Source of the DNA: Rhizobium sp. CG5
GTDB taxonomy: Bacteria > Pseudomonadota > Alphaproteobacteria > Rhizobiales > Rhizobiaceae
Reading direction: 5' to 3'
DNA: 64,000 bases
NCBI RefSeq assembly: GCF_023701945.1
Contig: NZ_JABAEF010000001.1
Span: 62,001 to 126,000 of the forward strand
Shown here: piece after piece, positions 52,273 through 62,786 of the stretch
How the letters are laid out: the number at the start of each line of letters is the position of its first letter
Numbering within the stretch: position 1 is the stretch's first letter
The notes under the pieces: generated by a model
Seen by the model: the letters and a program-made list of their open reading frames with translations, nothing else
What the model was told of the DNA's origin: nothing
The model's database searches: none
Translations under genes and position numbers: made by a program

Positions 52273-53184
52273 ATGAAAAAGGCCGGATTTGCCGAACTGA
52301 ATGCGGTGGCCATCGTGGCCGAAACGCGCAATTTCCGCGCTGCCGCCCGCGAGCTGGGCATGTCGGCCTCGGCGGTCAGCCATGCGATTTCGGTCCTGGA
52401 GACCCGGCTCGGTGTCCGGCTGTTCAATCGCACGACCCGCAGCGTTTCGTTGACAGAGGCCGGCGAGCAGTTCCTCGGCAAGGTCGCCCCGGCGCTCAAG
52501 GCGATCGGCGATGCGATGGACAGCGCATCGGAAGCTGCCGATAATCCGCGCGGGCGGCTACGGATCAATACCTCGCCGGAGGGCATGCGCGGCCTGTTGA
52601 TGCCGATCCTTGCGGAATATCACAGCCGCTGCCCGGATGTGCATATCGATGTCGTCAGCGAAGGGCGCGCCGTGGACATTGTCGCAGAGGGTTTTGACGT
52701 GGGCATCAGGTTGCGCGAGTTGATACCCCAGGACATGGTCGCCATTCCGCTGACCCTCCAGGAACGTTTTTTCGTGTTCGGCGCGCCGTCCTATTTCGAG
52801 CGGCATGGCGTGCCGGCGGTGCCCGCCGATCTGCTGCGCCATGCCTGCCTACGGTTGCGGCTGCCCAGCGGAACCGTCTACCGCTGGGAATTCGAGCGCC
52901 ACGGTGAGGCGTTCCGCATCGATGTGAATGGGCCCATGACATTGCAGGACATGGGCATGATGCTGGAGGCGGCGGTGGCCGGCATCGGTCTTGCCTACAT
53001 GACGGAACGGCAGGCGCAAGCGGATCTCGCCGCCGGGCGGCTGGTGGCCGTGCTCGATGAGTGGACACCGCCATTTGCCGGGCTTTGCCTGTATTTTCCG
53101 GGCCGGCGCCATCTGCCGCCGGCCGTGCGGGTCTTTCTCGATGTTGCGCGTGACATGGCCCGCGCGGCGCCCTATCAGGCGTGA
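52273..53184 (+). CDS. LysR-family transcriptional regulator
   Basis: 303 residues from ATG 52273 with GAAGAAA upstream. The N-terminal winged helix reads AAARELGMSASAVSHAISVLETRLG, with RLFNRTTRSVSLTEAG after it. The C-terminal co-inducer domain follows (GRLRINTSPEGMRGLLMPIL onward). It probably controls the divergent SDR gene. Its last ten bases overlap the end of the convergent TPP-enzyme gene. Confidence 0.93.
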   Translation: MKKAGFAELNAVAIVAETRNFRAAARELGMSASAVSHAISVLETRLGVRLFNRTTRSVSLTEAGEQFLGKVAPALKAIGDAMDSASEAADNPRGRLRINTSPEGMRGLLMPILAEYHSRCPDVHIDVVSEGRAVDIVAEGFDVGIRLRELIPQDMVAIPLTLQERFFVFGAPSYFERHGVPAVPADLLRHACLRLRLPSGTVYRWEFERHGEAFRIDVNGPMTLQDMGMMLEAAVAGIGLAYMTERQAQADLAAGRLVAVLDEWTPPFAGLCLYFPGRRHLPPAVRVFLDVARDMARAAPYQA

Positions 53185-54827
53185 TCGCGAATCTGAGTCA
53201 AGGTTCTGGTCGGGGTGATGGCTTCCGGGTCGAGCTTGATCTCGATGATCGACGGCTTGCCGCTCAAGCGGGCGCGGGCAAAGGCGCCGGCGAAATCCTC
53301 GGTTTTTTCCACCGTCTCGCCATGGCCGCCATAGGCTTTTGCAAAAGCCGCAAAATCCGGATTGGTCAGGCCCGTGGCGCTGACGCGGCCGGGATATTCG
53401 CGCTCCTGGTGCATGCGGATCGTGCCGTAGATGCCGTTGTTGACGATCACCGTGATGATCGGCAGCTGGTAGCGCACCGCGGTTGCAAATTCCTGGCCAT
53501 GCATCATGAAACAGCCGTCGCCGGCAAAGCAGATCACTTCGCGGCCCGGAAACAGCTGCTTGGCGGCAACGGCGGCCGGCAGGCCGTAGCCCATCGAGCC
53601 GGAGCAGGGGGCGGCCTGGGTATTGTAGGCGCGGAACCTGTGGAAGCGATGCACCCAGGTGGCGTAATTGCCGGCGCCATTGGTGAAGATGGTGTCGTCG
53701 GCGGTATTGGCCTCGATCCAGTCCATGATCGGCCCCATCTGAACCGGGCCCGGGCCGGTCTGCGGCGGTGTCGACCATTCGCGGTAGGCGACATGCATGG
53801 CGGCGGTCCGGCTGGCCCAGACGGGAACCTCGGGCGCTACCATGCCCTTCAGGGCCTCGACGAAATCGGTCGGTGCGGCACAGATCGCCAGATCCGGCCG
53901 GTAGACGCGGCCGATTTCGGACGGGTCCGGATGCACATGCACCAGGGTCTGCGAGGGGTAGGGGATATCCATCAGCGAATAGCCGGAGGACGGCATTTCG
54001 GAGAACCGGCCGCCGATCAGCAGCACCAGGTCGGCCTGCTTGATTTCTTGGGCCAGCGCCGGGTTGATGCCGATGCCGACATCGCCGGCATAGCAGGAAT
54101 GGGTGTGGTCGAACAGCATCTGGCGGCGGAACGAGCAGCCGACCGGCAGCTGAAAACGGGCGGCGAAATTCTGGAAGTCGGCGACCGCTTGCTCGCTCCA
54201 GCGGGTGCCGCCGAGAATGGCGATCGGCCGCTTGGCGCCGGTCAGCAGAACGCGCAGGCGCTCGATCTGGCTTGGGCCGGGATGGCTTTCGACCGGCAGA
54301 TAGGGTTTGGCCTCCGGCGCCTCGACCTCGTCGACCAGCATGTCCTCCGGCAGGGTGAGGACAACCGGGCCGGGACGGCCGGAGGTGGCGATGGCAAAGG
54401 CGCGGGTGACGAATTCGGGGATGCGGCGCGCGTCGTCGATCTCGCCGACCCATTTGGCGAATTCGGTAAAGGCGCGGCGATATTCCACTTCCTGGAAGGC
54501 TTCGCGCTCGCGCGCCTCGCGCTGCACCTGGCCGATGAACAGGATCATCGGCACGGAATCCTGCCGGGCGATATGCAGGCCGGCCGAGGCATTGGTGGCG
54601 CCGGGACCGCGGGTCACCATGCAGATGCCCGGTTCGCCGGTCAGGCGTCCCCAGCAATCGGCCATCATCGCAGCGCCGCCTTCCTGGCGGCAGACGAGGG
54701 TTTCGATATCGCTGTCGTGCAGGGCATCGAGCACTGCAAGATAGCTTTCGCCGGGAACGCAGGCGATGCGTTTCACGCCATTGGCCTGCAGCGCCTCGAC
54801 AATCAGTTGTCCGCCGGTTCTCTTCAT
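53175..54827 (-). CDS. Thiamine-diphosphate-dependent enzyme (acetolactate-synthase-like)
   Basis: 550 residues from ATG 54827. The three-domain fold is clear: PYR domain with the catalytic Glu in VCRQEGGAAMMADC, TRGPGATNASAGLH, a central domain, and a PP domain with the ThDP/Mg motif GDGCFMMHGQEFA through IVNNGIYGT. It is cytosolic, and the substrate is probably a 2-keto acid or an acyl-CoA compound. Its start overlaps the CoA-transferase stop (ATGA), and the transporter gene is just upstream, so the three form one operon. No anabolic acetolactate synthase small-subunit gene is present. Confidence 0.88.
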   Translation of the reverse strand: MKRTGGQLIVEALQANGVKRIACVPGESYLAVLDALHDSDIETLVCRQEGGAAMMADCWGRLTGEPGICMVTRGPGATNASAGLHIARQDSVPMILFIGQVQREAREREAFQEVEYRRAFTEFAKWVGEIDDARRIPEFVTRAFAIATSGRPGPVVLTLPEDMLVDEVEAPEAKPYLPVESHPGPSQIERLRVLLTGAKRPIAILGGTRWSEQAVADFQNFAARFQLPVGCSFRRQMLFDHTHSCYAGDVGIGINPALAQEIKQADLVLLIGGRFSEMPSSGYSLMDIPYPSQTLVHVHPDPSEIGRVYRPDLAICAAPTDFVEALKGMVAPEVPVWASRTAAMHVAYREWSTPPQTGPGPVQMGPIMDWIEANTADDTIFTNGAGNYATWVHRFHRFRAYNTQAAPCSGSMGYGLPAAVAAKQLFPGREVICFAGDGCFMMHGQEFATAVRYQLPIITVIVNNGIYGTIRMHQEREYPGRVSATGLTNPDFAAFAKAYGGHGETVEKTEDFAGAFARARLSGKPSIIEIKLDPEAITPTRTLTQIRDHA

Positions 54828-56026
54828 TTCGAAGCCTTTCTTTCGATCTCCGCCAGTTCGGCGAGTATGTCTTGCTGGTCCTGTCCAAGCCGCGGGCTCG
54901 GGCGTTCGTAACGCAGCGGCGTTTGCGACAGTACGATGGGGCTGCGCACGCCGGGGATTATCGTGCCGTCGATATCGGGCAAATCGATGCGCAGTTCGCG
55001 GGCCTTGACCTGCGGATCGTCGAACATTTCGGCAATCGAATTGATCGGTCCGGCCGGCACGGCATTCTGCTCGCAGGCAGTCAGGAGGTCGCGCTTTGGC
55101 CACTTTTCCGTCTCCACGGTCACCAGCTGGCGCAGGTCGATGCGGTTGGCGACGCGCGCCTTGTTGGTGGCAAACCGTTGGTCGTCGGCCACAGCCTCGA
55201 TGCCGAGAATGCGGCAGAGGCGGCGGAACTGGCCGTCATTGCCGATGGCTAGAATCAGGTAGCCGTCGGCGGTGGGTACGACCTCATAGGGCGAGATATT
55301 GGGATGGGCATTGCCGAGCCGCGACGGGGCGGTGCCGGAGACCAGATAGTTCATGTTCTGGTTGGCCAGCACGGCCGACTGCACATCGAGCAGCGCCATG
55401 TCGATATGCTGGCCCTCACCGGTGCGCAACACATGGATCAGGGCGGCCTGGATGGCGGTGACGGCATAAATGCCGGTGAAGATGTCGGCAATCGCCACGC
55501 CGGCCTTCATCGGCTGGCCGTCCGGCTCGCCGGTGATCGACATGAAGCCGGACATGCCCTGGACGATATAGTCGTAGCCGGCAAAATTGGCATAAGGCCC
55601 GGTCTGGCCGAAGCCGGTGATCGAGCAATAGATCAGTTTGGGATTGACGGCCTTCAGGCTGTCGTAGTCGAGGCCGTATTTGGTCAGGCCGCCGAGCTTG
55701 AAGTTCTCGATGACGATATCGGCGCTGGCGACCAGCCGGCGGACGATGTCCTGGCCGGCCTCGTCCTTCAGGTCGACGGCGATCGACCGCTTGCCGCGGT
55801 TGGTGGCGTGGTAATAGGCGGCCGACAGGTTTTCGCCGTTGGCGCCTTCGACGAAGGGCGGCCCCCAGGCGCGGGTGTCGTCGCCGCCATCGGGATTTTC
55901 GACCTTGATGACATCGGCGCCCATGTCGGCCAGCATCTGGCCCGCCCAGGGGCCGGCCAAAACGCGCGCCAGTTCGATGACGCGAATGCCGTTAAGAGGG
56001 GCCGGTTTCCTGTCTGTCTCTTGCAT
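54824..56026 (-). CDS. Class III CoA-transferase (CaiB/BaiF family)
   Basis: 400 residues from ATG 56026 with GAGGAAC upstream. Family landmarks: the N-terminal GIRVIELARVLAGPWAGQMLAD, YYHATNRGKRSIAVDLKDE broken by helices, CSITGFGQTGPYA, and the catalytic Asp in AGVAIADIFTGIY. Such enzymes move CoA between carboxylic acids. It is coupled by a four-base overlap to a TPP-dependent enzyme, and an EamA transporter gene ends 11 bases before it. Confidence 0.92.
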   Translation of the reverse strand: MQETDRKPAPLNGIRVIELARVLAGPWAGQMLADMGADVIKVENPDGGDDTRAWGPPFVEGANGENLSAAYYHATNRGKRSIAVDLKDEAGQDIVRRLVASADIVIENFKLGGLTKYGLDYDSLKAVNPKLIYCSITGFGQTGPYANFAGYDYIVQGMSGFMSITGEPDGQPMKAGVAIADIFTGIYAVTAIQAALIHVLRTGEGQHIDMALLDVQSAVLANQNMNYLVSGTAPSRLGNAHPNISPYEVVPTADGYLILAIGNDGQFRRLCRILGIEAVADDQRFATNKARVANRIDLRQLVTVETEKWPKRDLLTACEQNAVPAGPINSIAEMFDDPQVKARELRIDLPDIDGTIIPGVRSPIVLSQTPLRYERPSPRLGQDQQDILAELAEIERKASK

Positions 56027-56037
56027 ATCCGTGTTCC

Positions 56038-57012
56038 TCAAGGCGCAATGGCGGTGCCGGCAGCATCCGAGACCGGCTTGCTGGCAAAGCGGCGCTCGCG
56101 CCAGATGATGTAAAGCCCGGAGCCGATGATGATGGCAATGCCGAGCCATTTGATGGGATCGGGGAAGTCGCCGAACACCAGCCAGCCCAGCAGCGTTGCC
56201 GTGACGATTTCCAGATATTGCAGCGGCGCCAGCGTCGAGGCCGGGGCGGCGCGATAGGCATAGACGCCGAGGATGCCGGACACGGCGGCGCTGAAGCCGA
56301 CGCAGAGAAGCCAGAGCAGGGCTTGGGCGTCGGGCAGGACCGGGTCGAAGACAGCCGAGCCGGTGCCGCTGCCGAGCGTCAGCAGCACCACGCAGAAGGC
56401 CAGGCCCCAGAGGCCGGTCTCCACCTGCATCGACCAGGGATCCTGGGTGTGGGCCATGACCCGCGTCAGGATGGCCGATATGGCGATGCAGAAGGCGGTG
56501 ACAACCGGCAGCAGGGCGATGTAGCCGACTTCCTGGAAACTCGGCTGAATGACCAGCATGGCGCCGAGGAAACCGACGGCGCAGGCGGTGTAGCGTCGCC
56601 AGCCGATGATTTCTTTGAGAAAGATGCTGCTGAGAATGGTGAGGATGATCGGCTCGACGAAGAAAATGGCGATGGCGTCCGCCACTTCCATGACCTTGAG
56701 CGTCATGACGAAGCAGACCATGGACATGGTGATGACGCCGCCGCGCAGGGCATGGAAGCCGCTGCTGCGCAGGGTAAAGCGTGGCCAGGCGCCGCGCCAG
56801 ACGAAGATCGGCAGCATGAACAGGATCTGCAGCAGGAAACGGGCCGCGGTGATTTCAGCGGCGGGTACGCTCGAGGTGGCAAGCTTGGAAAAAATGTCGA
56901 TGAGCGGCGCCATCAGCACGGTCAGGACCATGAGGATCATGCCGGTCATCACATCCGGTGCGGCGGCAGTCCTGCTCCGGGCGGGCGGATTGGCTCCGGG
57001 GGAAATGCTCAT
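56038..57012 (-). CDS. EamA/DMT-family transporter
   Basis: 324 residues with ten predicted membrane helices arranged as two EamA repeats (first around TGMILMVLTVLMAPLIDIFS, second around LWLLCVGFSAAVSGILGVYA). The C-terminal tail is short and basic. DMT transporters move small metabolites such as amino acids or drugs. As the first gene of an operon with a CoA-transferase and a TPP enzyme it may carry their acid substrate or product. The ribosome site is weak. Confidence 0.88.
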   Translation of the reverse strand: MSISPGANPPARSRTAAAPDVMTGMILMVLTVLMAPLIDIFSKLATSSVPAAEITAARFLLQILFMLPIFVWRGAWPRFTLRSSGFHALRGGVITMSMVCFVMTLKVMEVADAIAIFFVEPIILTILSSIFLKEIIGWRRYTACAVGFLGAMLVIQPSFQEVGYIALLPVVTAFCIAISAILTRVMAHTQDPWSMQVETGLWGLAFCVVLLTLGSGTGSAVFDPVLPDAQALLWLLCVGFSAAVSGILGVYAYRAAPASTLAPLQYLEIVTATLLGWLVFGDFPDPIKWLGIAIIIGSGLYIIWRERRFASKPVSDAAGTAIAP

Positions 57013-57259
57013 GTCGGCCTGTTCTCGCTTGCGGTGTTCGACAGCCAGCCGCGGGGCCGCGCGGGGTCCTGTGCAACTGTTCTTCCTATAGCGGCCGTCA
57101 AGCGCTTGCGCACTTGAATTTCTGTCATGGGTTCATTCCGTTTCGGTCGCCTTTTCGGCCTTGATGCCACCGATTGCCAGGGCTGAAGGGCTTTGGTCAT
57201 GAAAACGCGGGAGGGCCTACGGCGCGCCCGGCGGCGATCTGCGGGCCGGAAGACAAGCG

Positions 57260-58192
57260 TCAGGCGGCCAAAAGGCTTTTGTCGCACCAGGCCGAGAAAT
57301 CCTCGACGGCCTGTTCCCAGCCGATTTCGTTCAGGGTCTCGTGGCGCATCTCGTCGTAGATCCGCGTCGTGACATGGCGAAGGCCGTGGCGCTTCAGACG
57401 GTCGGAGAGCCAGAGGATCTCGCGGCCGCCGCGGGTGGCGGGGTCCTGGCCGCCGCCGACCAGATGGATCGGCAAATTTTTCGGCAGGCGCGAAAGCATG
57501 CCAGAGGTGGGGGCGCGAAAGGTCAGGTCCAGCACGTCGATCCACATGGACACGCTGGCATCGAAACGGCACAGCGGATCGCTTGCATATTTGTCGACCT
57601 CGCCCGGATCGCGCGACAGCCAGTCGAATTCGGTGCGGCGGTTGGCAATCGATTTGCCCCAGGCTTCGAAGGTCGCCTTGGGCATGAGGCTGCTCGGCAC
57701 ATCGGAGCCTTTCAGCATGCGCTCGACGGCGAGCAGGCCGCGTGCCGCATGGCCGGCGAGGCCCGGATTGAAATTGGAATTCCAGATGGCCAGCGCCTGG
57801 AAGGCCTGGGGATGGGTGACCGCGGCATTGAGCGCGATCAGGCCGCCCATGGAATGGCCGAACAGGATGACCGGCAGGCCGGGATTTTCTTGCCGCACCA
57901 TGTCACGCATGGCCTTCACATCGGCAATCACCTTGTCGACCCCGTCCTCGCGGGCAAACCGCCCGAGCGGAGCCTCGTCCGATTCGGTCTCGCCATGGCC
58001 GCGATGGTCATGGGCAAAGACCTGGAAACCACGCCCGGCCATGGCAGTTGCAAAGCGCTCATAGCGGGCGGAATGCTCGATCAGGCCATGGCAAATCAGG
58101 AGCGTGGCGCGCGGAGGACCAAGGGGCAGAGCACAGTGATAGGCGAGCAAGGCCCCGGTGGGGCTCGAGAACCGCCGAATTTCGGAAAACAT
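57260..58192 (-). CDS. Alpha/beta hydrolase, lysophospholipase/serine-aminopeptidase (S33) type
   Basis: 310 residues from ATG 58192 with GGAGG five bases upstream; an in-frame start further upstream is rejected. The PldB/monoglyceride-lipase pattern is clear: LLICHGLIEHSARYERFA with the HG oxyanion motif, HDHRGHGET, and the nucleophile elbow FGHSMGGLIA. The acid and base are probably the Asp in GGGQDPATR and His in MRHETLNE. Substrate may be a lysophospholipid or monoacylglycerol. It is divergent from ettA. Confidence 0.9.
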   Translation of the reverse strand: MFSEIRRFSSPTGALLAYHCALPLGPPRATLLICHGLIEHSARYERFATAMAGRGFQVFAHDHRGHGETESDEAPLGRFAREDGVDKVIADVKAMRDMVRQENPGLPVILFGHSMGGLIALNAAVTHPQAFQALAIWNSNFNPGLAGHAARGLLAVERMLKGSDVPSSLMPKATFEAWGKSIANRRTEFDWLSRDPGEVDKYASDPLCRFDASVSMWIDVLDLTFRAPTSGMLSRLPKNLPIHLVGGGQDPATRGGREILWLSDRLKRHGLRHVTTRIYDEMRHETLNEIGWEQAVEDFSAWCDKSLLAA

Positions 58193-58494
58193 GCCATCCT
58201 CCAGAATAATGAAAATTAGAAAATGTGATTTTGTTCTATGACGCAATGGCAATAGCGCATTTGCGGGCCCATCAACCCGTTCTGTCCCCAGTTGTACGAC
58301 CGGCGACCACCTGCGATGGACAAACGCTGACGGTTTCCCCTGTGTTCCCGAGGTGGGGTGGGTTGCGGATTGGCGGTGTTAGCGATCGAGAGTGGCGGAT
58401 AAATGTACGAATTGCGGCATCTGCGATTGCCCCGGTCGTGGGTTTCGCCTACATAGCGGGCAAATCCCCTTATCCCTTGCGGAGCAGTTTAGCG

Positions 58495-60144
58495 ATGGCA
58501 CGTCAGTTCATCTATCATATGTCGGGACTGAACAAGTCCTACGGCGCCAAGAAAATTCTCGAAAATGTCAACCTGTCCTTCTATCCCGATGCCAAGATCG
58601 GTATTCTGGGCCCGAACGGCGCCGGCAAGTCGACCGTGCTGCGCATCATTGCCGGCCAGGACAAGGAATTCACCGGGGAAGCCTGGCTCGCCGAAGGGGC
58701 AACCGTCGGCTACCTGGAGCAGGAACCGCATCTCGATCCGAGCAAGACCGCCTTCGAGAACGTCATGGAAGGCGTGGCCGACAAGACGGCCGTTCTCGAG
58801 CGCTACAACGAACTGATGATGAACTATTCCGACGAGACCGCCGACGAAGGCGCCAAGCTCCAGGACATCATCGACAGCCAGAACCTCTGGGACCTGGAAC
58901 AGCAGGTCGAGATGGCGATGGAAGCGCTGCGCTGCCCGCCGAAGGAATCCGACGTCACCCTGCTGTCGGGTGGTGAACGCCGCCGCATCGCGCTCTGCCG
59001 CCTGCTCCTGTCGCAGCCGGACCTGCTGCTGCTCGACGAACCGACCAACCATCTCGACGCCGAAACCATTGCATGGCTGGAAAAGCACCTGCGCGCCTAT
59101 CCCGGCGCCGTGATGATGATCACCCACGATCGCTACTTCCTCGACAATGTCACCGGCTGGATCCTTGAGCTCGACCGCGGCCGCGGCATTCCTTACGAAG
59201 GCAATTATTCGGCCTACCTGACCGCCAAGGCCAAGCGCATGCAGCAGGAAGCCCGCGAAGATGCCGGCCGCCAGAAGGCGATCAGTCGCGAACAGGAATG
59301 GATCGCCTCCAGCCCGAAGGCGCGCCAGGCCAAGTCGAAGGCGCGTATCAAGTCCTACGAACAGCTGGTGGATGCGGCCGAGAAGCAGCGTCCCGGCGAT
59401 GCGCAGATCATCATTCCCGTGTCCGAACGTCTCGGCCAGGTGGTCATCGAGATGGACGGCATCACCAAGGGCTTCGAAGGCCGCACGCTGATCAGCGACC
59501 TGTCGATCAAGCTGCCGCCGGGCGGCATCGTCGGCATTATCGGCCCGAACGGCGCCGGCAAGACGACGCTGTTCAAGATGATCACCGGCCAGGAAAAGCC
59601 CGATAGCGGGTCCGTGCGGATCGGCGACACCGTGCATCTGGGCTATGTCGACCAGAGCCGCGATGCGCTGGATGGCTCCAAGACCGTCTGGGAAGAAATT
59701 TCCGGCGGCGCCGAGATCATCAAGCTCGGCAAGTTCGACATGAACTCCCGTGCCTATTGCGGCGCCTTCAACTTCAAGGGTGGCGACCAGCAGCAGAAGG
59801 TCGGCAATCTCTCGGGCGGCCAGCGCAACCGCGTGCATCTGGCCAAGATGCTGAAGGCCGGCGGCAACGTGCTGCTGCTCGACGAACCGACCAACGACCT
59901 CGATACCGAAACGCTTGGTGCGCTAGAGACGGCGCTCGAAAACTTCGCCGGCTGCGCGATCATCATCAGCCATGATCGCATGTTCCTCGACCGGTTGGCC
60001 ACGCATATCCTGGCCTTCGAAGGCGACGGCCATGTGGAATGGTTCGAAGGCAACTTCGAAGACTACGAGCAGGACAAGGTCCGCCGTCTGGGTGCCGATG
60101 CGCTCAACCCCGGCAGCCAGGCCTATAAGCGCCTGACCAGATAA
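58495..60144 (+). CDS. ettA: ABC-F translation factor, energy-dependent translational throttle EttA
   Basis: 549 residues from ATG 58495 with GGAG ten bases upstream; the in-frame extension to 58225 lacks conservation signs. Two ABC domains (GPNGAGKST and GPNGAGKTT; LSGGERRR and LSGGQRNR; LLLDEPTNHLD and LLLDEPTNDLD) are separated by the ABC-F linker (about residues 240-320). The arm region and length match E. coli EttA (555). It binds the ribosomal E site and gates the first peptide bond according to ATP/ADP. It has no membrane domain. A terminator follows. Confidence 0.95.
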   Translation: MARQFIYHMSGLNKSYGAKKILENVNLSFYPDAKIGILGPNGAGKSTVLRIIAGQDKEFTGEAWLAEGATVGYLEQEPHLDPSKTAFENVMEGVADKTAVLERYNELMMNYSDETADEGAKLQDIIDSQNLWDLEQQVEMAMEALRCPPKESDVTLLSGGERRRIALCRLLLSQPDLLLLDEPTNHLDAETIAWLEKHLRAYPGAVMMITHDRYFLDNVTGWILELDRGRGIPYEGNYSAYLTAKAKRMQQEAREDAGRQKAISREQEWIASSPKARQAKSKARIKSYEQLVDAAEKQRPGDAQIIIPVSERLGQVVIEMDGITKGFEGRTLISDLSIKLPPGGIVGIIGPNGAGKTTLFKMITGQEKPDSGSVRIGDTVHLGYVDQSRDALDGSKTVWEEISGGAEIIKLGKFDMNSRAYCGAFNFKGGDQQQKVGNLSGGQRNRVHLAKMLKAGGNVLLLDEPTNDLDTETLGALETALENFAGCAIIISHDRMFLDRLATHILAFEGDGHVEWFEGNFEDYEQDKVRRLGADALNPGSQAYKRLTR

Positions 60145-60190
60145 ACCATCCCGTCATCGAGACTTGGGATGAACAGAGTGAAGTTCGATC

Positions 60191-60228
60191 GGGCCGTGCA
60201 TTGGCAAATGCACGGCCCTTTTCTGTTT
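60191..60228 (+). terminator. Rho-independent terminator after ettA
   Basis: An 11-base stem GGGCCGTGCAT/ATGCACGGCCC with a six-base loop (60191-60218), followed by TTTTCTGTTT. It is 46 bases after the ettA stop. Confidence 0.88.
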
Positions 60229-60464
60229 CGGCGGTGGCTGAAAGCGGAGTATCGGCGCGCGACTACCCTTGCCTAATTCCTTTGTCCTGTTGGTGCGAAC
60301 CTTGCCTTTCAAGACCTCGTCGCATCAAATTACGGTCAGCTACATTACCGTTTTAATTAATTATCAAATAATAAGAAACATTCTGACCTTTGAAGGACAA
60401 TGGATCGTTTGACTGCTCGTCTGTAGAGCAGTCCGATCCTTGTTGCGGCTTGGGGGAATACATC

Positions 60465-62756
60465 ATGCGTCTCATCTCTGCTTTATCGTTTAAGACCCTT
60501 TTAACCAGCCTGGCCGTGGTGCCGTTGCTGGCGGCCGTTGGGCTCGGGGCGATCATGAGCTCGGATGCTCTTGAAAATTACAGAAAAATGTCGAATGCGG
60601 TGACCCTCGATCGACTGGCCCGGGCCGGTGGCAGCCTGCTGCTGACCATGCCTGTCGAAGGAGCGGCGACACTTGCCAATCGAACGGAGAAGCGGCAGGC
60701 GACCGACGCTGCCTATCAAGAAGCGATCGATGCCTATGATGCCGTCGTGGCGGCTGGCTATAACGATCCGATCATGAATGGATTCAAGACCCGACTGGTC
60801 GATTATTATGGCAAGATCGGGGAATTCCGGGCGGCCGTCGACGCAGACAAGGTCGATCCGATCATGCCGTTGAAATATCTTCAGCCGATTTCGGCCATGG
60901 GAATGGAAATGACCGGCCGGGCCGCCGGCTTGGTCGATGACCGGGGGCTGTCCCAGGCCATCCAGGGCTATTTCTCCCTGCTGGAAGTCAACGATTCCTA
61001 TCTGATCATGAACCGTATTGGCCAGGTCTACAACAAGGTTGGGGCGTTGAACGCGAATGAAGCGGCGCGGTTTCATGCCGGCTATAACCAGTCCCTGATC
61101 TATGCAAAGCCAATGCGGGAATTTCTCCCCAAGGCGCTGATGGATCAATATGACGGTTTCTGGCAGACCGGCGAGGGGGCGGCGATTCAGAAAAAGATCG
61201 AGGCCATGGCGAACAATCAGACCTATACGCCGGCCGCGGGCGATCTGGACGCCTGGAATGCCGCGATGGTCAAGCGGCGTGATTTCGTCGCCGGATTGGC
61301 CAAGGCCACGGCGGAGGATCTTGGCGCGCTTGCGGCCCGCGAGCTTGCCGAAGCGCAAAACTCGCTGGTCCTCATGCTGACGCTGCTGGGCGTGCTGGTC
61401 ACCGTGACCATGGTGTTCAGCGTGTCGGTGCTGCGGACTCTGTCGGGCGCGATCCACCGCATTTCGGCGCGGATGCACGCGCTGGCCGAAGGCGACAAAT
61501 CCAGCGTGATCCCCTATCTCGATCGTCGCGACGAGATTGGCGGCATTGCCCAGTCCGTGGAATTCTTCCGGCAGGCCGCGCTGCGCAACGACGAACTGGA
61601 ACTGGCCGCTGAGGAAAACCGCAAGCTCGCCGAGCGGGATCGTATCGAGACGCAGCGCCGTATCGAGGCGGAGGCCGAAGAACGGCTGACGCGGGCGACC
61701 GGGGCGCTGGCGAGCGGCTTGCAGAAGCTGGCCGCCGGCGATCTGCTGTGTGAGATCGCGGAAGAGTTCGCGCCGCAGTTCGAAGCGCTGCGCCACGATT
61801 TCAATACGTCCGTCAGCCAGTTGCGCGCCACGCTGGTGGCGGTTGGCGGCTCGGCCTCGGTGGTGTCGGGCGGCAGCAGCGAAATCTCGCATGCCTCGGA
61901 CAATCTGGCCAAGCGCACCGAGCAGCAGGCCGCTTCGCTGGAAGAGACGGCCGCTGCGCTCGAGCAGATCACCGCCAATGTGACGGCTACCTCGAAGCGG
62001 ACCGGCGAGGCGCGCGATCTGGTGCGCGATACCCGAAGCCGTGCCGAACACTCCGGCGTCGTGGTCAACAATGCGGTGTCGGCCATGGAGCGCATCGAAC
62101 ACTCGTCGCGCCAGATCGGCCAGATCATCGGGGTGATCGACGAGATCGCCTTCCAGACCAACCTGCTGGCGCTGAATGCCGGTGTTGAGGCCGCGCGAGC
62201 CGGCGATGCCGGCAAGGGTTTTGCCGTGGTGGCACAGGAAGTGCGCGAATTGGCACAGCGTTCGGCCAATGCCGCCAAGGAGATCAAGTCGCTGATCTCC
62301 AATTCGGAAGTGGCCGTCAGCGAAGGGGTCAAGCTGGTCAACGATACGGGCGAGGGGCTGACGGCGATCGCTGGTCTCGTGCAGTCGATCAATGCGCATA
62401 TGGATGCGATTGCCACGGCAGCGCAGGAACAGTCGGTCGGGCTTGGCGAAGTCAATACCGCCGTCAACCACATGGACCATGCGACGCAGCAGAATGCGGC
62501 GATGGTCGAGGAGATGAACGCGGCCGGCGCCGGTCTGGCGCAGGAAAGCGGCAAGCTGGCAGACCTGCTTGGCCAGTTCCGCACCGGAGACGACCGCCAG
62601 CGCCAGACCCAGACCCGCCAGCAAGCCTATGCGCCTGCCGCCCGTGCCCCCGCTGCTCCGGTGAGATCCGCAGCACGGCCGGCCGCATCGTCCCGGCAGA
62701 CCTATGCCACGCAGGGCAATGCCGCGCTGAAGGGCGAGAGCTGGGAAGAGTTCTGA
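60465..62756 (+). CDS. Methyl-accepting chemotaxis protein
   Basis: 763 residues from ATG 60465 with GGGGGAA upstream. A first membrane helix ([20 protein letters not shown]), a large periplasmic helical sensor of about 280 residues resembling nitrate/nitrite-sensing (NIT) bundles, a second helix ([20 protein letters not shown]), a HAMP domain ([20 protein letters not shown]), a second HAMP-like linker, and the signalling domain with the hairpin tip [27 protein letters not shown] split over two segments. The C-terminus ends ESWEEF, a CheR/CheB tether of the xWxxF type. It signals to a CheA kinase not encoded here. The upstream region is AT-rich. Confidence 0.95.
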   Translation: MRLISALSFKTLLTSLAVVPLLAAVGLGAIMSSDALENYRKMSNAVTLDRLARAGGSLLLTMPVEGAATLANRTEKRQATDAAYQEAIDAYDAVVAAGYNDPIMNGFKTRLVDYYGKIGEFRAAVDADKVDPIMPLKYLQPISAMGMEMTGRAAGLVDDRGLSQAIQGYFSLLEVNDSYLIMNRIGQVYNKVGALNANEAARFHAGYNQSLIYAKPMREFLPKALMDQYDGFWQTGEGAAIQKKIEAMANNQTYTPAAGDLDAWNAAMVKRRDFVAGLAKATAEDLGALAARELAEAQNSLVLMLTLLGVLVTVTMVFSVSVLRTLSGAIHRISARMHALAEGDKSSVIPYLDRRDEIGGIAQSVEFFRQAALRNDELELAAEENRKLAERDRIETQRRIEAEAEERLTRATGALASGLQKLAAGDLLCEIAEEFAPQFEALRHDFNTSVSQLRATLVAVGGSASVVSGGSSEISHASDNLAKRTEQQAASLEETAAALEQITANVTATSKRTGEARDLVRDTRSRAEHSGVVVNNAVSAMERIEHSSRQIGQIIGVIDEIAFQTNLLALNAGVEAARAGDAGKGFAVVAQEVRELAQRSANAAKEIKSLISNSEVAVSEGVKLVNDTGEGLTAIAGLVQSINAHMDAIATAAQEQSVGLGEVNTAVNHMDHATQQNAAMVEEMNAAGAGLAQESGKLADLLGQFRTGDDRQRQTQTRQQAYAPAARAPAAPVRSAARPAASSRQTYATQGNAALKGESWEEF

Positions 62757-62786
62757 GTTAGCCTGCGTTCAGGCGTAGACATGATA

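Noticed and set aside
53175..56026. Assignment as oxalyl-CoA decarboxylase and formyl-CoA transferase
   Set aside because: The gene pair fits the idea in outline only; the visible sequence of the TPP enzyme does not let me choose oxalyl-CoA, so generic names are given.
57009..57572. Minus-strand frame overlapping the hydrolase end and the EamA start
   Set aside because: Overlaps two supported genes and is Arg/Pro-rich without motif or ribosome site.
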